64,000 bases of DNA from Tribonema minus (GCA_017506865.1 JAFCMP010000008.1:186001-250000); one strand, 5' to 3'. Counted from the first letter of the stretch, positions 1 to 10,905 are shown. The notes: a model not told the origin generated them from the letters alone. Numbers and translations are program-made.

Positions 1-237
1 GGGGTTCTCGCTCCTGCGCGCCGTTGCCAGCTGGCGTTTGGCTTTATGTGCTCTGATGGGAAGTCCGACACGCGCACCAGGTCTGACCAGGGTGAGGTCG
101 AGATCATTAACATGAGCAGGACAGCAACTGCCCCTGAAGTTGAACACCCTTGTGAGGGACCATGCATAGCGTCGCCAAGCGTACCCAATAGCGTAGCTGC
201 AGCAGTTTCACACACATTGCACTCGAGAGCATCGTAG
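1..237. other. left-edge stretch, nothing assigned
   Basis: No reading frame, repeat or RNA gene could be supported. The stretch runs up to the outer end of the palindrome that begins at about 238. Confidence 0.5.
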
Positions 238-1242
238 CCATGGCCGAAGGTAGCACTTGCACTCCCGTGGAGCACCTTTGCCTGATGAAGGCCCATCTTA
301 CCACTGCGGCCAACAGCGTCGAGGGCACTGGACAGAAAGCCAACCACATCGTCCAAAGCGTACTTCGAGATTCATGACTCTCATGTTCCGCGCAGGGCAG
401 AGCCGCGAGGTGGCAGAGCGCCGCACCCTGGGTGCTGCTCAGAGCCATTCTACCGGCCTGAACGCTGCGGTCTCTCACTTCAACGTATGCTATCAACAGG
501 CACAGAACCGCAGGCGCTCGGGGCGCTAACGAGCCTTCCATCAGGAGCGAGGCCGCACACCCTCCACTGCGACACGCAAGGGCACGCATTCGTGAACGAG
601 GCGTGCCAGGAGGTTTCGCGTACCCACCCCAAGCGCGGTGCGTATCACTCTCTGTACCGGATGCAGCAAATTGAACCCAGCGCGGGCGCAATCAGAACAT
701 GCAACTTGAAGTTGGCGCTGGCTTGAGGTGAGACGCACCTGCTGGGAGGCACGTGTGTACGCACCCCAAGCCAGCGTCAACGTTCTGGTTCTGCCCGGCG
801 CGGCGCTCCGTCCGCTGCGTTTGGTACACCGTTTGGTACGCACAAGGCTTGGGATGGCTACGTGCTTCCTCCCAGCGCGCCTCATGCACGAGTGCGTGCC
901 CCCCGCGTGTTGCGGTATAGGGCGTGGGCCTCGGTTCTGATCGTCGTCTCGTTTGCGCCTGAGCGCCTGCGGTTCTGCGCCTGTTGAGAGCTGGCGTTGA
1001 AGTGGGTCTCCGCGGCGTTCAAGCCGGTGAAGTGGCTCTGGGCAGCACCCAGAGTGCAGCGTTCCGCAAGCTCGTGGCTCCCCCTTGCGCTCAGCATTGT
1101 AGTCTTGAAGTGTTTGAAGCATGTTTCGACGAAGTGGTGGCCCTTCTGTCTTATGCTGTTGACGCTGTCGCGCGTGGCGACAAGGTAGGCCTTCATCAGG
1201 CACAGATGCTCCAAGGGCGTCGCAGTGCTTCCTCTGGTCATG
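238..1242. repeat. long inverted repeat (palindrome 1)
   Basis: The left arm (about 238-730) reappears as the reverse complement at about 762-1242, leaving a loop near 31 bp. The arms have diverged (roughly three quarters identical by eye), but both keep related peptide words read outward-in, such as EHLCLMKA and AERxTLGAAQSH. The arms therefore descend from a sequence that once coded. It could be a foldback transposon, or an inverted duplication of a gene fragment. A transcript through it would fold into a hairpin of about 480 bp. Confidence 0.75.
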
Positions 1243-2096
1243 ATTATAATACTCTTGAATGCAGATGATGTGTAGTGGATACTGCTGTGGACACGCTATA
1301 ATTGCCGAGATGCTTGGTTCAACTTACTTGCAAGGGAGCGGTCAGCTGGTTCCCCGATAGATGGCTTGTGGCTGCCTCCTGTCTGGTGTATGCTGTCGAA
1401 TGGCGCTTCTTTGTTTGTTGGTGTTGCGCGCTTCACTGCTAAGCTGCCCTGGTCTGATTGTCAACTGCAAATGCTGCTTGCAGTGGTATGATGATGTCAC
1501 GACGCAATAAGGTTGATGACAGGTGCAGTGCTCGACCAGGAAAGGCGCTACACAATGCATGAGACCTTTGGGCATGTTTCTTTGCGTGCTCTAGTTGGGG
1601 TTGAATCAAATACAGGTGCACAATGTTGTTGTCTATGCGCGCCCACACCGGCTATTCGGCTTAGGCTGCTGACATGATCGGTCATTTGAATTACGCAGCA
1701 TGCGGGGGAGCAACGAGCCTGACTGTGTGATGTTGTGCTAGAAAGTGCATGCAGAGAGGCATATGCATACAGTTATGGACCAAACGGATGCGGCGACTGC
1801 CATGCTCAGCTCAGGCTACTATGAATACGTCGCATGTTGGTGTGCATGAGCAAACAGGTGTCCCACTTCAATTTGACCACTGGCCACAAGCACTGCATAT
1901 GCTGTGCGGGACTGAAAGTAGCCAGGATGAGGCATGGTTGTCTTTGTGTCTTTATCGGGTTAGAGTGAGGTGCTACCGGGGTACAGCAAACACGTTGCAG
2001 CTGTGCGCAAAGTTTGCCATGTGGGTCCGCCAGGCCGGGGGGGGGACCTGGCGTCTGTCTGCAGTCTTACCTGCCAATGAACATGTGCAATGCGGC
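1243..2096. other. no gene seen
   Basis: This lies between palindrome 1 and the TIR element. No reading frame with splice context, no repeat and no RNA gene was recognised. Confidence 0.5.
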
Positions 2097-2156
2097 TACC
2101 GTAAAGTCTATAATTAAGCCCATGGGGCGACTTTTTTACCCTTCTTTGGAGTTCAA
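2097..2156 (+). repeat. left terminal inverted repeat, 60 bp
   Basis: It reads TA then CCGTAAAGTCTATAATTAAG and onwards. Its reverse complement is found at 6308-6348 joined to 5368-5387. The match across both pieces is essentially perfect, so the element is young or was recently homogenised. Confidence 0.85.
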
Positions 2157-2241
2157 AACGGACGTATGGACTTGTATTTATAAAGGCCCAAGGGAGGCCG
2201 GGTTGCCTATGCAATCGAAAAGCTTGCGTCAACGCAGCAGC

Positions 2242-4110
2242 CTAGTCTGCGCTGTGCCCTAGGAGTTTGGATACCGGCGCCGCAACACAGCCCAGCATTC
2301 GCGCTCCACGTGTGTATGCCATGACGCGCTCCGCCAACTCCCGCGCCAGCGATATGCTCAGCTCAATGTGGATCTGACGCTTAGCTAACCCGGCCTTGCG
2401 TAACACATCTGCCTTCCCCCCCCCTGAGCACAGTGCTGAGTGCATTGCCAACTCCTTAACAAAAAGGCTTGTCTGCTTGCCCAGCCGTCCGTACGACTCC
2501 TGCACGAATGGCACAAAAGCCCAAGATGACGTCAAGGTGCCGGTGTGGTGCTTGACCTTCGCGTCCTCCCCCACCCCAGCAGCATAGCCGTCCGTGTTCG
2601 AGGCATTTGTTTTGCCTGTCAGGTACGAGCTCGCTGTGGGCGCGCGCACACTTGTGTCTAGCACTATTCCCTTGTTACGGTATGCACTGCTAAAGTGCAG
2701 ACACCCTGGGTCAATGACTGTGTCCGCCCGATACCCCGGTACCTTGAAGACGCTAGCGTCCTCATTGCGGACAATAGAGACATGGTGCTGTCTCAAGATG
2801 CGCTGTAGGCACCGCTTTTGGGCAGTGTGTGTCGCGTTGTGCCCCCGTATGTGCTGGCTGGGGCAGCTGATCGCATGCGTGGAGGTGGGGCTCACGTCAC
2901 TGCACCGCCATGGGCACACCTCGCCCTGTATGCCCCACCCGTCTATAAAGATCGCAACCATAATCATCGTGGCTGCTGCCATACTGGACATGGGCGCCGC
3001 ACCCGGGCGGTCATTGGCAGCGGGTGGCACGCTCATCCACGCCATTGCCCCGGACGCACGCTGGCTGCGCAGCTGCGCCAGGACCCGCGCGCTAGCCTGT
3101 TGGCGGCGGCGGCTGGTGTCACGCAAGTCACCAATAAGTGTAGCCTGCGTCGGCTTGCCCACGGCACCAGCCGAGGCAGCCTCTAGGTCCTCCACCAGGC
3201 AGTCCTCGTATTGACGTCGAAGAACATTTGAAAGGCCGGCTTGTAGTCCGTGCGTGAAGTGACCGCGCCGGCGGCGGGGCACTACCTTTCTGCAGATCTC
3301 GTCAGCATAGGCCTCCCAGTCGTCGTCGTCGTCCTCCTGCCCGCCGCTGCAGCTGCTTTCTTCCGCGCTAGTTTGTGTTTTAGCGGGCGTGGAAGAGGCA
3401 GCCGCGGCAGCGGCTTGAGGGCCAGGTACGGTCGCCGCCGCAGCGGCCGCCTCGGCGCCAGGCACAATGCCGTGGGTGTGTGGGGCTGGCTCAGTGGTCC
3501 CCGTCTCCGTGACGGCAGTTGCGGCGTAGATCGCTTGCACCGCAGTGGGGAGCGTCGACGCTGCGGCCGTTGTATCCGCTGCCCACCGTAGCAACGATGC
3601 TGGGAGCTGCTCGGCCACAGCTGTGCGTGATTTTTCGCCGCCATCAGCTGTCAGCGCTCGCGTAGAGCGTCGCACGGCCTCGATGATTGGCGGCAGTCCC
3701 TGGTCCTCGCGTATTGCGCATGAGTGCTGCGCGAACCAGGTGACTGCGCCGTGTTCGTCAGTGCCGAGCCTCAGGGCCCCTGCTGCCACAGTGGCATGAA
3801 TTATTGCAGGCCGCAGTGTTGTGCATGCCTGGGCCGTGTATGCGGCTGGTGCCAGTAGCCCCAAAAGCGGCATGCCCAGACCGCCTCGTCGCTCCGGCAA
3901 CCGTGACGCCCGCAGTGGCACTGCGATGTCCGTGAGTTCTGGCGGGCCCAAGCGCGGCAATACCAGCACGCTGCCACTGCTGGCTACCTCATTGTCACCA
4001 GCAGTGCAGGCGGCCAGCAGGTGTGACTTCATGACTGCCGCGGTAGCGCAGCCGTGCAGGTGCAGCATGCGTTCAAGCGTCCATGCACAGAACCCGTCAA
4101 AACGGACTCG
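2242..4110 (-). pseudogene. 5'-truncated LINE reverse transcriptase ORF, C-terminal part with zinc knuckle and RLE nuclease
   Basis: A reading frame of 632 codons runs leftward; its first 10 codons lie in the adjacent palindrome arm. No RT catalytic domain is present. Near residues 85-110 comes the LPERRGGLG...APAAY segment typical of the region after the RT palm in non-LTR retroelements. An Ala/Thr-rich linker follows, then a knuckle C-x3-C-x8-H-x3-C around residues 409-426. A restriction-like (PDDEXK) endonuclease pattern follows: D in YRAD (~473), D in LDTS (~495), and E/K in GEDAKVK (~525-528), then FVPFVQESYGRLGK. This order matches the C-termini of RLE-type LINEs. Loss of the 5' part is what truncated reverse transcription would give. 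The frame is still open, so the loss may be recent. Function as an active element is unlikely. Confidence 0.75.
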
Positions 4111-5358
4111 GCGAGTTTTCTTCCATCCACTTGAACTCAATCTGATCCATCCACTTGCTCCAGCGCTCGAAACTCAGTACGCGAGAACCACACCACCAGA
4201 ACGCGCGCGAGTTGGCTTGCTGGGACGCTCATGCACTGCGCTGTGCGACGATATGGCTGGTGCTCCATGCAACGACCTACAGCGGCAGCAGTCTGCAATG
4301 TCCTGGTTGAATGCCAAAAATTTTGATGTGCACAGATAACGGAGCGCCGTTCTTGCGCTGTACACATTGCCTGCCAGTACTTCTAGTTGGAGCAGCTGGG
4401 GATACTGCTAGCAGCTCCCATTCAACGCTTAGACCGCACTCGCCCATCGTCTATAGCGTTTGAACACTCGTCGAGCACAGCTCCAATTGAGCTTCCACAA
4501 TTGAAAAATTAATTCGCAGCGATTACAGCACCAAAACTGGCGCGCATTGGCTTGCTAGATGGCGCATGAGCAGTATCACGCCGCTCTGCCACCCGCTTCT
4601 TGTGCAAAGGTTATGCGAGAGCATTTGCAGGCGACGCTTGTCAACTGTGCTTCCATTTGAACCTCAAAGTTGAAAGCCTGCGATTGCTCGCGATGACATG
4701 CACCTATGAGTACACGGCTCATGGCATTTCTAGTCGGTTGATGGTGATTGCATGACAACAACAAGAGCCGCGCGGCGCCGTGCATAGAGTGAGAACGCCG
4801 TTGGTGCTTGCAGTGATCACAAAATTTGCGTTGACACAGAGAAAACACAAACACAATAACACCAATAGACCTTTGCACATGATGCTGGTGGCAGCGTGGT
4901 ATGATTTCGTTATGCGCTATCTAACGAGCCAATGCGCGCCAGTTTTGGTGCGGTTCTCGCTGCAAATTAATTTTCCTAGTCTTGAAGCTCAAATGACGGC
5001 TTTGCACGACGGGTGTTCAAACGCCATAGACGATGGGCGAGTGTAGTCTGAGCGTTGGGACGGCAACTCCAGCAGTGTTTCTTCCTGCAACAGCCGGAAG
5101 TCCTGGCCGGCAACGTGTACACCGCAAGAACGGTGCTCCGTTATCTCTGAACAGCAACACTTTTGGCATTCAACCAGGGCACCGCAGACTGCTGCCGCTG
5201 TAGGTCACTGCACAAGGCGGCAGCCACACCGTCGTATTGCGCAGAGCGTGAGCGCTCCAGCAAGCCAACTCGCGCGCGTTCTAGTGCTGTGGTTCTCGCG
5301 CAATGAGTTTCGAGTGGATGGATCAGATTGGAGTTCAAGTGGATGGAAGAAAACTCGC
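4111..5358. repeat. long inverted repeat (palindrome 2)
   Basis: The arm at 4111-4610 is repeated inverted at about 4870-5358, with a spacer near 260 bp. Both outer ends read GAAGAAAACTCGC inward. Both arms carry the same reading frame ending at the equivalent stop (RARVGLLxRS, DLQRQQSA, WLNAK). Substitutions between arms look partly conservative, so this may have coded before or after duplication. It abuts the truncated LINE ORF on its left. Confidence 0.85.
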
Positions 5359-5387
5359 AGACCCCTATTGAACTCCAAAGAAGGGTA

Positions 5388-6306
5388 TGAGAGCGAAAAA
5401 AAGGGGGTGGGGCGTCATTGATATATGGAGGAAAAAAGGGTGGGGCAGATTTATAGTTGAGCCATTACAGCTAATCTAACACCATCATGAAGTGACGGGC
5501 ATCGCCAGCCTTCCGTTTTCAGCGCGTTCGAACTCCGGTTCAACTCGAACTTGAAGTGGCGGTTCAAAAATTTACATGCACGTGATGGCTGCCCGATCAG
5601 GAGCTGGCGGTAGGCTAAAGCCAAGCAAGCTATGAAAAAATCTTCGCGTGAGGTACAGGAAGCAACGCAGCATGCTGGACGTCTTCCGCAATCGCCTAGC
5701 GGGCCATTTCGGTCTCCGCGACAGCCTCAGCTTAGCCTCCCCCCCCCCCGCTACGCAGGTTGTCGTGCAGATAGAGTCTCAAAGCGACAGCGATGATGCT
5801 TCTGTGTATTTGCTGCCTGTTCATGTGATTGCTGCCTTTCTGACTGCTCTGCACGTTGCTGGCAATGGCTGCTTCGCGTTGTTCTATGTGCCCAAATAAT
5901 GTGGTGATTAGGGTTGCCAAAACGGTACCTTTTTTACAAATATACTCCGTAAATCGTAACGTGACCGTAAACTCCTGCCAATTGAGGTTTTGGAGAACTT
6001 CGATACCATTTTTGCGTCTGGCACAGTAAGCCCGAAGATAAACCTCAGGGCACCCGAAGCTGTGGTCAAGATCAGCATGGTTTACGCTACAAATACCGTT
6101 GACCGTCTTTTTTCAATAATACCGTTTTGGCATCACCACTGGTGATGTAGCATGAGTCACTGAGTTGATCATCCCTGCAGCATGCGCATGCGCAGCTGCT
6201 GAGGGCACGTTGTGCTCCATATGCATCTGCAAAAAATGGGGGGGGGCATATTTTCATGAGCAAATAAAAAGGGTGTGGCATCATTTTAGGAGAGCTCGGA
6301 AACTCA
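5388..6306. mobile_element. nested 919-bp insertion with TA duplication
   Basis: It splits the right TIR of the outer element exactly between two TA copies (5386-5387 and 6307-6308). The ends are TGAG... and ...CTCA, a 4-bp inverted match. The two sides also share a G-rich motif (AAAAAGGG.GTGG.G.ATCATT) near each end. No transposase frame was found. It was inserted after the outer element. Confidence 0.7.
5915..6132. mobile_element. MITE-like element, 13-bp TIRs
   Basis: TGCCAAAACGGTA at 5915-5927 is the exact inverse of TACCGTTTTGGCA at 6120-6132. Subterminal CCGTAAA and TTTACG words are also inverted. TGGTGAT occurs at 5902-5908 and again at 6140-6146 and might be a 7-bp target duplication with slightly longer ends. 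It is 218 bp long, has no coding capacity and sits inside the 919-bp insertion. Confidence 0.7.
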
Positions 6307-6348
6307 TAAAAAAGTCGCCCCATGGGCTTAATTATAGACTTTACGGTA
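6307..6348 (-). repeat. right terminal inverted repeat, outer part
   Basis: It holds the outer ~40 bp of the right TIR and ends CTTTACGG before the flanking TA. The inner 20 bp of the same repeat lies at 5368-5387. Confidence 0.85.
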
Positions 6349-6532
6349 CGCTTGTAAACTATGCAGCATGTGAAGGCGTCAGGGTGCCTGCATGATGCCG
6401 CGTGCTAGCAAATGAAGGCAGAGAGGGTTGACAACACATGTAGCTCACTTCATGAGATGACAACAAGTGCTGCAGGTTTACTGCTGTGCTGATCAGCCTT
6501 GCCATACTGGAAATAGTGACTCCTTCATTCAT

Positions 6533-7765
6533 TCACCCAGCTGCATGTGAGAAATTCAGCAAACACACTTCCTTGTCTGGCTGCATGCAAGGTATTCGGT
6601 CGAACACATCGTAATCAAAGCCTGGGAGTGGCTGTGGGCAGCCGTTGGCACGCGCCCACTCCAGCACCTGATATTGCTCACTCGCCTTAGCCGCTAAGAT
6701 GGTGTGCATGTCCCACGGACAGCCGTTAGCATGAGCCCACTGCAGCGTCTCAAGGTGACCGTTTGCTGCAGCGTGCCAGCATGTCTCCTCGTTCCATGGG
6801 CACCCGTGAGAGCGAGCCCACTGCAGAACGTCAAGGTGACCGCATTCTGCGGCAGACGAGCATGTCTCCTCGCTCCACGGGCACCCGCTGGCTCTAGCCC
6901 ATTGCAACAACTCCAGATGGCCCCCGAGTGCGGCGCACGAGCATGTGAGCTCATCCCATGGGCAGCCGTGGGCATGAGCCCACTGCAGAAGCTCCAGGCG
7001 TCCTTGCCTTGCGGCCGTGGCGCTGATGCACTGGTCCCACGGGCACCCGTCGGCGCGCGCCCACTACAGAATTTCGAGGTGTCCGCCCCGGGCAGCAGAG
7101 TTGCAAGTGCAGCTGTTCCACGGGCACCCGTTGGCGCGTGCCCACTGAAGGACCTCGAGGTGACCGCTTTCTGCAGCTGCCATGCAGGTGTCATGGTCCC
7201 ATGGGCAAGCTCGAGCTTGGGTGCGCGCCCACTGTAACACCTCGAGATGGCCTGCCTCTGCCGCCTTGCTGCAGACGCGGTCATCCCACGGGCACCCTCG
7301 CTGCCGCAGCCACTGTAGAAGCGGCAGATGCCCCCTAGCAGCCGATTCGGACGCGTGAAAGCTATGCAGTGGTAGCTCGAACTGGCTGCATAGGAGGCAC
7401 AATCCTTCCAAGTCGCCGCAGCGGACACATGAGGTCTGCGCGATCCTCGGATCCAAGCCATTGTCCATGGCCCAGTGAGCGAGAGAAACACTCGCCACCG
7501 CATCCGCTGCCATAGTTCGATGCTCCACTGGAATGAAGCGATTCTCCACGGCCCAGTGAACACGGGTGACTCTCTCCACCGCGATCGCTGCCATAACTCG
7601 ATGCTCCACTGTGGCCGCGCGTTGCTCGATGGGGGTGTGGAAGATGCGGCAGGTGCTCCTGAGCATGACAGAGGGAGGGAGAAATGCCAGGATGTATGGA
7701 ACGAGAGTTGAGCTGAGCACCACGCTCTCGCGGCCCGCGTTCTTGGTGGTCCGGGTAGAAACCAT
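6533..7765 (-). pseudogene. ankyrin-repeat protein with F-box-like N terminus and one in-frame stop
   Basis: One uninterrupted frame of 411 codons starts at ATG 7765 (MVSTRTTKN) and ends at TGA 6533. It is broken only by TAG at codon 234 (7064-7066). Residues ~15-50 (TLVPYILAFLPP...LRSTCRIF) look like an F-box-type helix pair. From ~140 to the end, about nine units follow the pattern A..GHLE.LQWAR..GCPW...TC..A, the divergent ankyrin type abundant in algae, oomycetes and giant viruses. The stop falls where every other unit reads LQW, so CAG became TAG by one change. No frameshift or other damage is visible. Either a very recent pseudogene, an allelic null or a sequencing error. Likely role: substrate recognition, by family resemblance only. 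Confidence 0.75.
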
Positions 7766-8709
7766 GCTGCACGATGATCTCTCTCGTCACAACATCGATC
7801 TTCAACTTTCATGTGAGTTTGTACTGATGAAGTTCGCAAGTGAAGAAACATCCATCCATCCACAGCACAGGTTACAGCTCCAGATGATAGCTCCATCAGC
7901 GGCTATCAGATTGTGTTGCTGGCGCTCAGGAGCTGCTCGGATAGGCGGGGCTCGGTGTTCTTTGCGACGGGGATTTGCTGCAGGTAAACGCCATTTCTGA
8001 CAAGACCCAGCAAGCAAGCTTTCGTGCACCCGGATACGTTTATCCCGCTTACACTTCTTCGTTCGCTCGCTTCTCCTCACTTTCCAGCAGCAGGCAGCAG
8101 CCGTGCGTTAACAATGAATAATCCGCATTGCAACTCTGACTGAGCCTCTGTAGGCGAAAGCCCAGACTGTAACAGCATTCGTCAAACCTGACCATTTTCA
8201 TTTTCTACTTCGCCGGACTGTGGAAACTCAATCGCCCGCGGTTCTGGAATCCTTGATCAATTGTCAGAGGTAGCTGCTTTGAAATTGTGAGAGCTTGGGC
8301 TTCCGCTCGAGACTATAAACCGCCGGCCCTGTCAGATTATTAGTTCTGTTCATGTTCAGGTCGTTGCTGTGCTGAAATGCAAACACAATAACAAGCATGC
8401 ATCCTTGGCGCGGTCACACAGGCAGTGGCTAGTTCAGGGTACGCATATGCAGGCACGCAGACAGTGCATGGTCTCAAGCATACCCAGGCGCCACATGCTG
8501 GCATGTCATTCATTGTCGACGAAGGGGCACTGATCCTATGTGCTTCAGAAGTGAACAACCTACGACTGACAGGAGACAATAACTTGGCTGTGCCCGCATA
8601 CACCTTTCGGTGCATGATGGACAAAGCGCTGCAGTCCTTCTGCACAAGCGCGCACAACTGTAATGCCCTTGCGCTTCTCGCTCTGCATGTGTTGCATTGC
8701 GCTCCACAG
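7766..8709. other. ankyrin/cox11 interval; first cox11 exon not found
   Basis: The first coding exon of cox11 (mitochondrial targeting) must lie here or within the ankyrin span, because exon 8710 begins in phase. An Arg-rich frame starts at ATG 8447 (MQARRQCMVSS...), but no good GT donor follows it, so I did not join it. Nothing else was recognised. Confidence 0.35.
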
Positions 8710-10905
8710 GCAATGCCAGACCATCGGCGGCGGATGCATTACGGGAGCGGAATAGAAAGATCGCCATGTACATGCTGAGTGTTGTGGTTGGCGTGGGTGG
8801 CGTGAGCTATGCTGCGGTGCCGCTATACAAAGCTTTCTGCCAAGCAACAGGTAGGAGACATGATGCTGAACCTCTTGCTGAAAGGCTCCATGTTGACCAC
8901 TTGACAATCGTGCATCACGAAGGTGATCGTCTGCGTACGTACATGCCTCACAACAAGTCGGCATGTTGACTCAGCATGAGGCAGTGCGCCTGTGTCGAGC
9001 TACCAACGGTGTCGCGGCAGCATTGCACTCGGTGGAGTAAAAGGCGCTTTGCATCACTGTCCGCGTAATGGTCCCACACATACTGGCACAACACTACAGT
9101 ACATGAGTGCGTACAGTCACACTTTCCGCGGCAGGGGTAGGGTTAGGGTTAGGGTTAGGGTTAGGGTTAGGGTTAGTAACCAAGCGCTCACACTGCGCTC
9201 CCACATACCTGCACACCCCATCACCCCCCCTTCTCCCCCAGGCTCCGTCGGCACGACGCAAGTCGCGTCGCGAGAGAAGACCGACCGCATGGTGCCGGCA
9301 GCAGCTAATGTTCATAGTATATTTTTTCTTTACTCGCTTTGCAAAATTTACGTTTCACTCTCATGTACTACAATCAAAATCATCCTTATCCCCAGGCTTC
9401 GGCGGCACGACGCAAGTGGCGTCGCGAGAGAAGACCGACCGTATGGTGTCGGCAGCTGCTAATTTTCATACTTCAAAGTAATATATTTTTTCTTTACTGT
9501 TTCACATAAACTACACTTACTCTTACTAAAATCAGAACCACCCACCGTTATCCCCAGGCTTCGGCGGCACGACACAAGTGGCAACTCGAGAGAAGACCGA
9601 CCGCATGGTCCCCTTGGCCGACTCGCGGCTGATCACCGTCACGTTCGACGGCATGGTCGCCGACACGATGCCGTGGCGGTTTCGCCAGTCGCAGAGCGCG
9701 GTGCGCGTGGTGCCGGGGGAGACGGCGCTCGCGTTCTACACGGCGAGCAACCCCACAAAGAAGCACATCACGGGGGTCGCGACGTACAACGTGTTTCCGC
9801 TGAAAGCAGGTGAGGGCTGGGGGGACTCAGGATTAGGGTCAGGGTTAGGGTTAGGGTTGAGGTCAGTGCTGCGTGTGCGTTCCCGCTGAAAGCAGGTGAG
9901 GGCGCACGCGCGCTTGGGGGGGGGTAGGTACAGGGTTAACACTTCAGGGTTAATACTTCAATGTATCATATTGAGGGTAAGGGTCAGGGGTTGCTTGCGT
10001 GTGTGTTCCCGCTGAAAGCAGGTGATGGCCGCGCGCCTGGGGGGGATCAGGGCTAAGATTAGGATTAGGGTTAGGATTAGGATTAGGGTCAGGGGGTGCT
10101 GCGCGTGCGTGCCTGCCTCTTGGTCTTCGTTGAATCAAATGCTGAGCGCAGTTAGGAGGCAGCACTATCGCGTGTGCATTGGAAGCATGTCACACGACGT
10201 ACAGGGAAAGGTGGCAGGCCGATGTGGAAAACACACAAACATGGCCATAGGCCATGTACCATCGATGCGGTCATCACTGGCTAGTCAGTGCATATGTCCT
10301 CGCGTCCAGCCATCTTCAACATCCAACTTCAACAGTATGCAGCGCGGCCGTGCTGCGTTTGCGGATCGACAGCTCAACACGGCTGAGGCAATCGATGTGT
10401 GTGCGTCAGGCATTCGCCATTCATGCCCTTAAAGGAGGTCTTAGCGTGCCAGAACTGTAGTCACTGAAAACTTCACCTTCATACTCATGGTCGCCTTTTC
10501 GGCGTCTATTCTACTCACATGCTGGTAACCGTTCACCCCCCTCTCAATCCTCCCCAAGGCATCTACTTCAACAAGATACAGTGCTTCTGCTTCGAGGAGC
10601 AGCGGCTGAAGGCCGGCGAGGAAATCGACATGCCCGTACTGTTCTTCATTGATCCCGAGATGTTGGACGATCCTGCCATGGACAACGTCAGCGATATCAC
10701 GCTGAGCTACACGTTCTTCAAGACGGGCGAAGAGGATGCCGTGGAGGAACCTCAAGTTGTAGATGAAGTTGAGGAAGAAGATGAAGAAGATGTCGGGGTA
10801 ACTGCTGCGGGGCGCGGGTGGAGATTAGGGGGGTGGTGGCAGTGGTTGAGAGGGCGCAGAGGGGTGCCAACGGCTACGGCTGGTGACGCTGTTCCACAAA
10901 TGTGA
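8710..10905 (+). CDS. COX11: cytochrome c oxidase assembly protein Cox11
   Basis: Cox11 delivers copper to the CuB site of the Cox1 subunit, anchored in the inner mitochondrial membrane and facing the intermembrane space. Exons 8710-8850, 9558-9809 and 10559-10905 join in phase. Exon 1 has RNRK then a single membrane helix ([20 protein letters not shown]) and FCQATG. Exon 2 begins GFGGTTQ and has the conserved MPWRFRQSQ...[15 protein letters not shown]. Exon 3 carries the copper-binding CFCFEEQRL and DITLSYTFF. After the conserved core there is an unusual tail of about 55 residues, first acidic (VEEEDEEDV) then Trp/Arg-rich. About 245 residues are seen. The 5' exon with the targeting peptide was not found. 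Both introns contain copies of the exon edges (see the repeat entries). Confidence 0.93.
9138..9176 (+). repeat. interstitial TTAGGG tract
   Basis: About six tandem TTAGGG units lie in cox11 intron 1, about 65 bp upstream of the first echo splice site. TTAGGG reads on the sense strand of the host gene. Confidence 0.9.
9242..9450 (+). repeat. two upstream echoes of cox11 exon 2
   Basis: The true exon start is at 9558. Two copies of CCCCAG plus the exon start begin at 9242 and 9396, coding [18 protein letters not shown] before losing similarity. The sequence after each copy (poly-T, TTTCTTTACT, ...TTATCCCCAG) is also repeated. The unit of 154-162 bp is therefore intron end plus exon start. Either echo could act as a decoy 3' splice site. 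Confidence 0.9.
9810..10098 (+). repeat. two downstream echoes of cox11 exon 2 with TTAGGG tracts
   Basis: The exon end TTTCCGCTGAAAGCAG|GTGAGG (9809) reappears as TTCCCGCTGAAAGCAG|GTGAGG at 9895 and TTCCCGCTGAAAGCAG|GTGATG at 10021. TTAGGG-like tracts lie at about 9826-9866 and 10040-10098, between and after the echoes. Confidence 0.9.

Larger units (their letters stand above)
2097..6348. mobile_element. composite TIR element with TA target duplication
   Basis: The ends are near-perfect 60-bp terminal inverted repeats that start CCGTAAAG just inside a TA dinucleotide on each side (2097-2098 and 6347-6348). The right repeat is split: its inner 20 bp is at 5368-5387 and its outer 40 bp at 6308-6348, separated by a 919-bp insertion. 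Between the TIRs lie a LINE-like ORF fragment on the minus strand and a 1.25-kb palindrome. TA duplication points to a cut-and-paste DNA transposon of Tc1/mariner or similar style. No DDE transposase was recognised, so it is probably non-autonomous. Confidence 0.75.

Noticed and set aside
6694-7896. 400-codon minus-strand frame rich in Gly, Ala and Ser overlapping the ankyrin gene
   Set aside because: It is the shifted frame of the repetitive ankyrin coding sequence; the repeats keep it open without any family signature.
9138-9176. TTAGGG tract as a true telomere or chromosome end
   Set aside because: It is short, intronic and flanked by coding exons on both sides, and many similar tracts occur elsewhere in the window.
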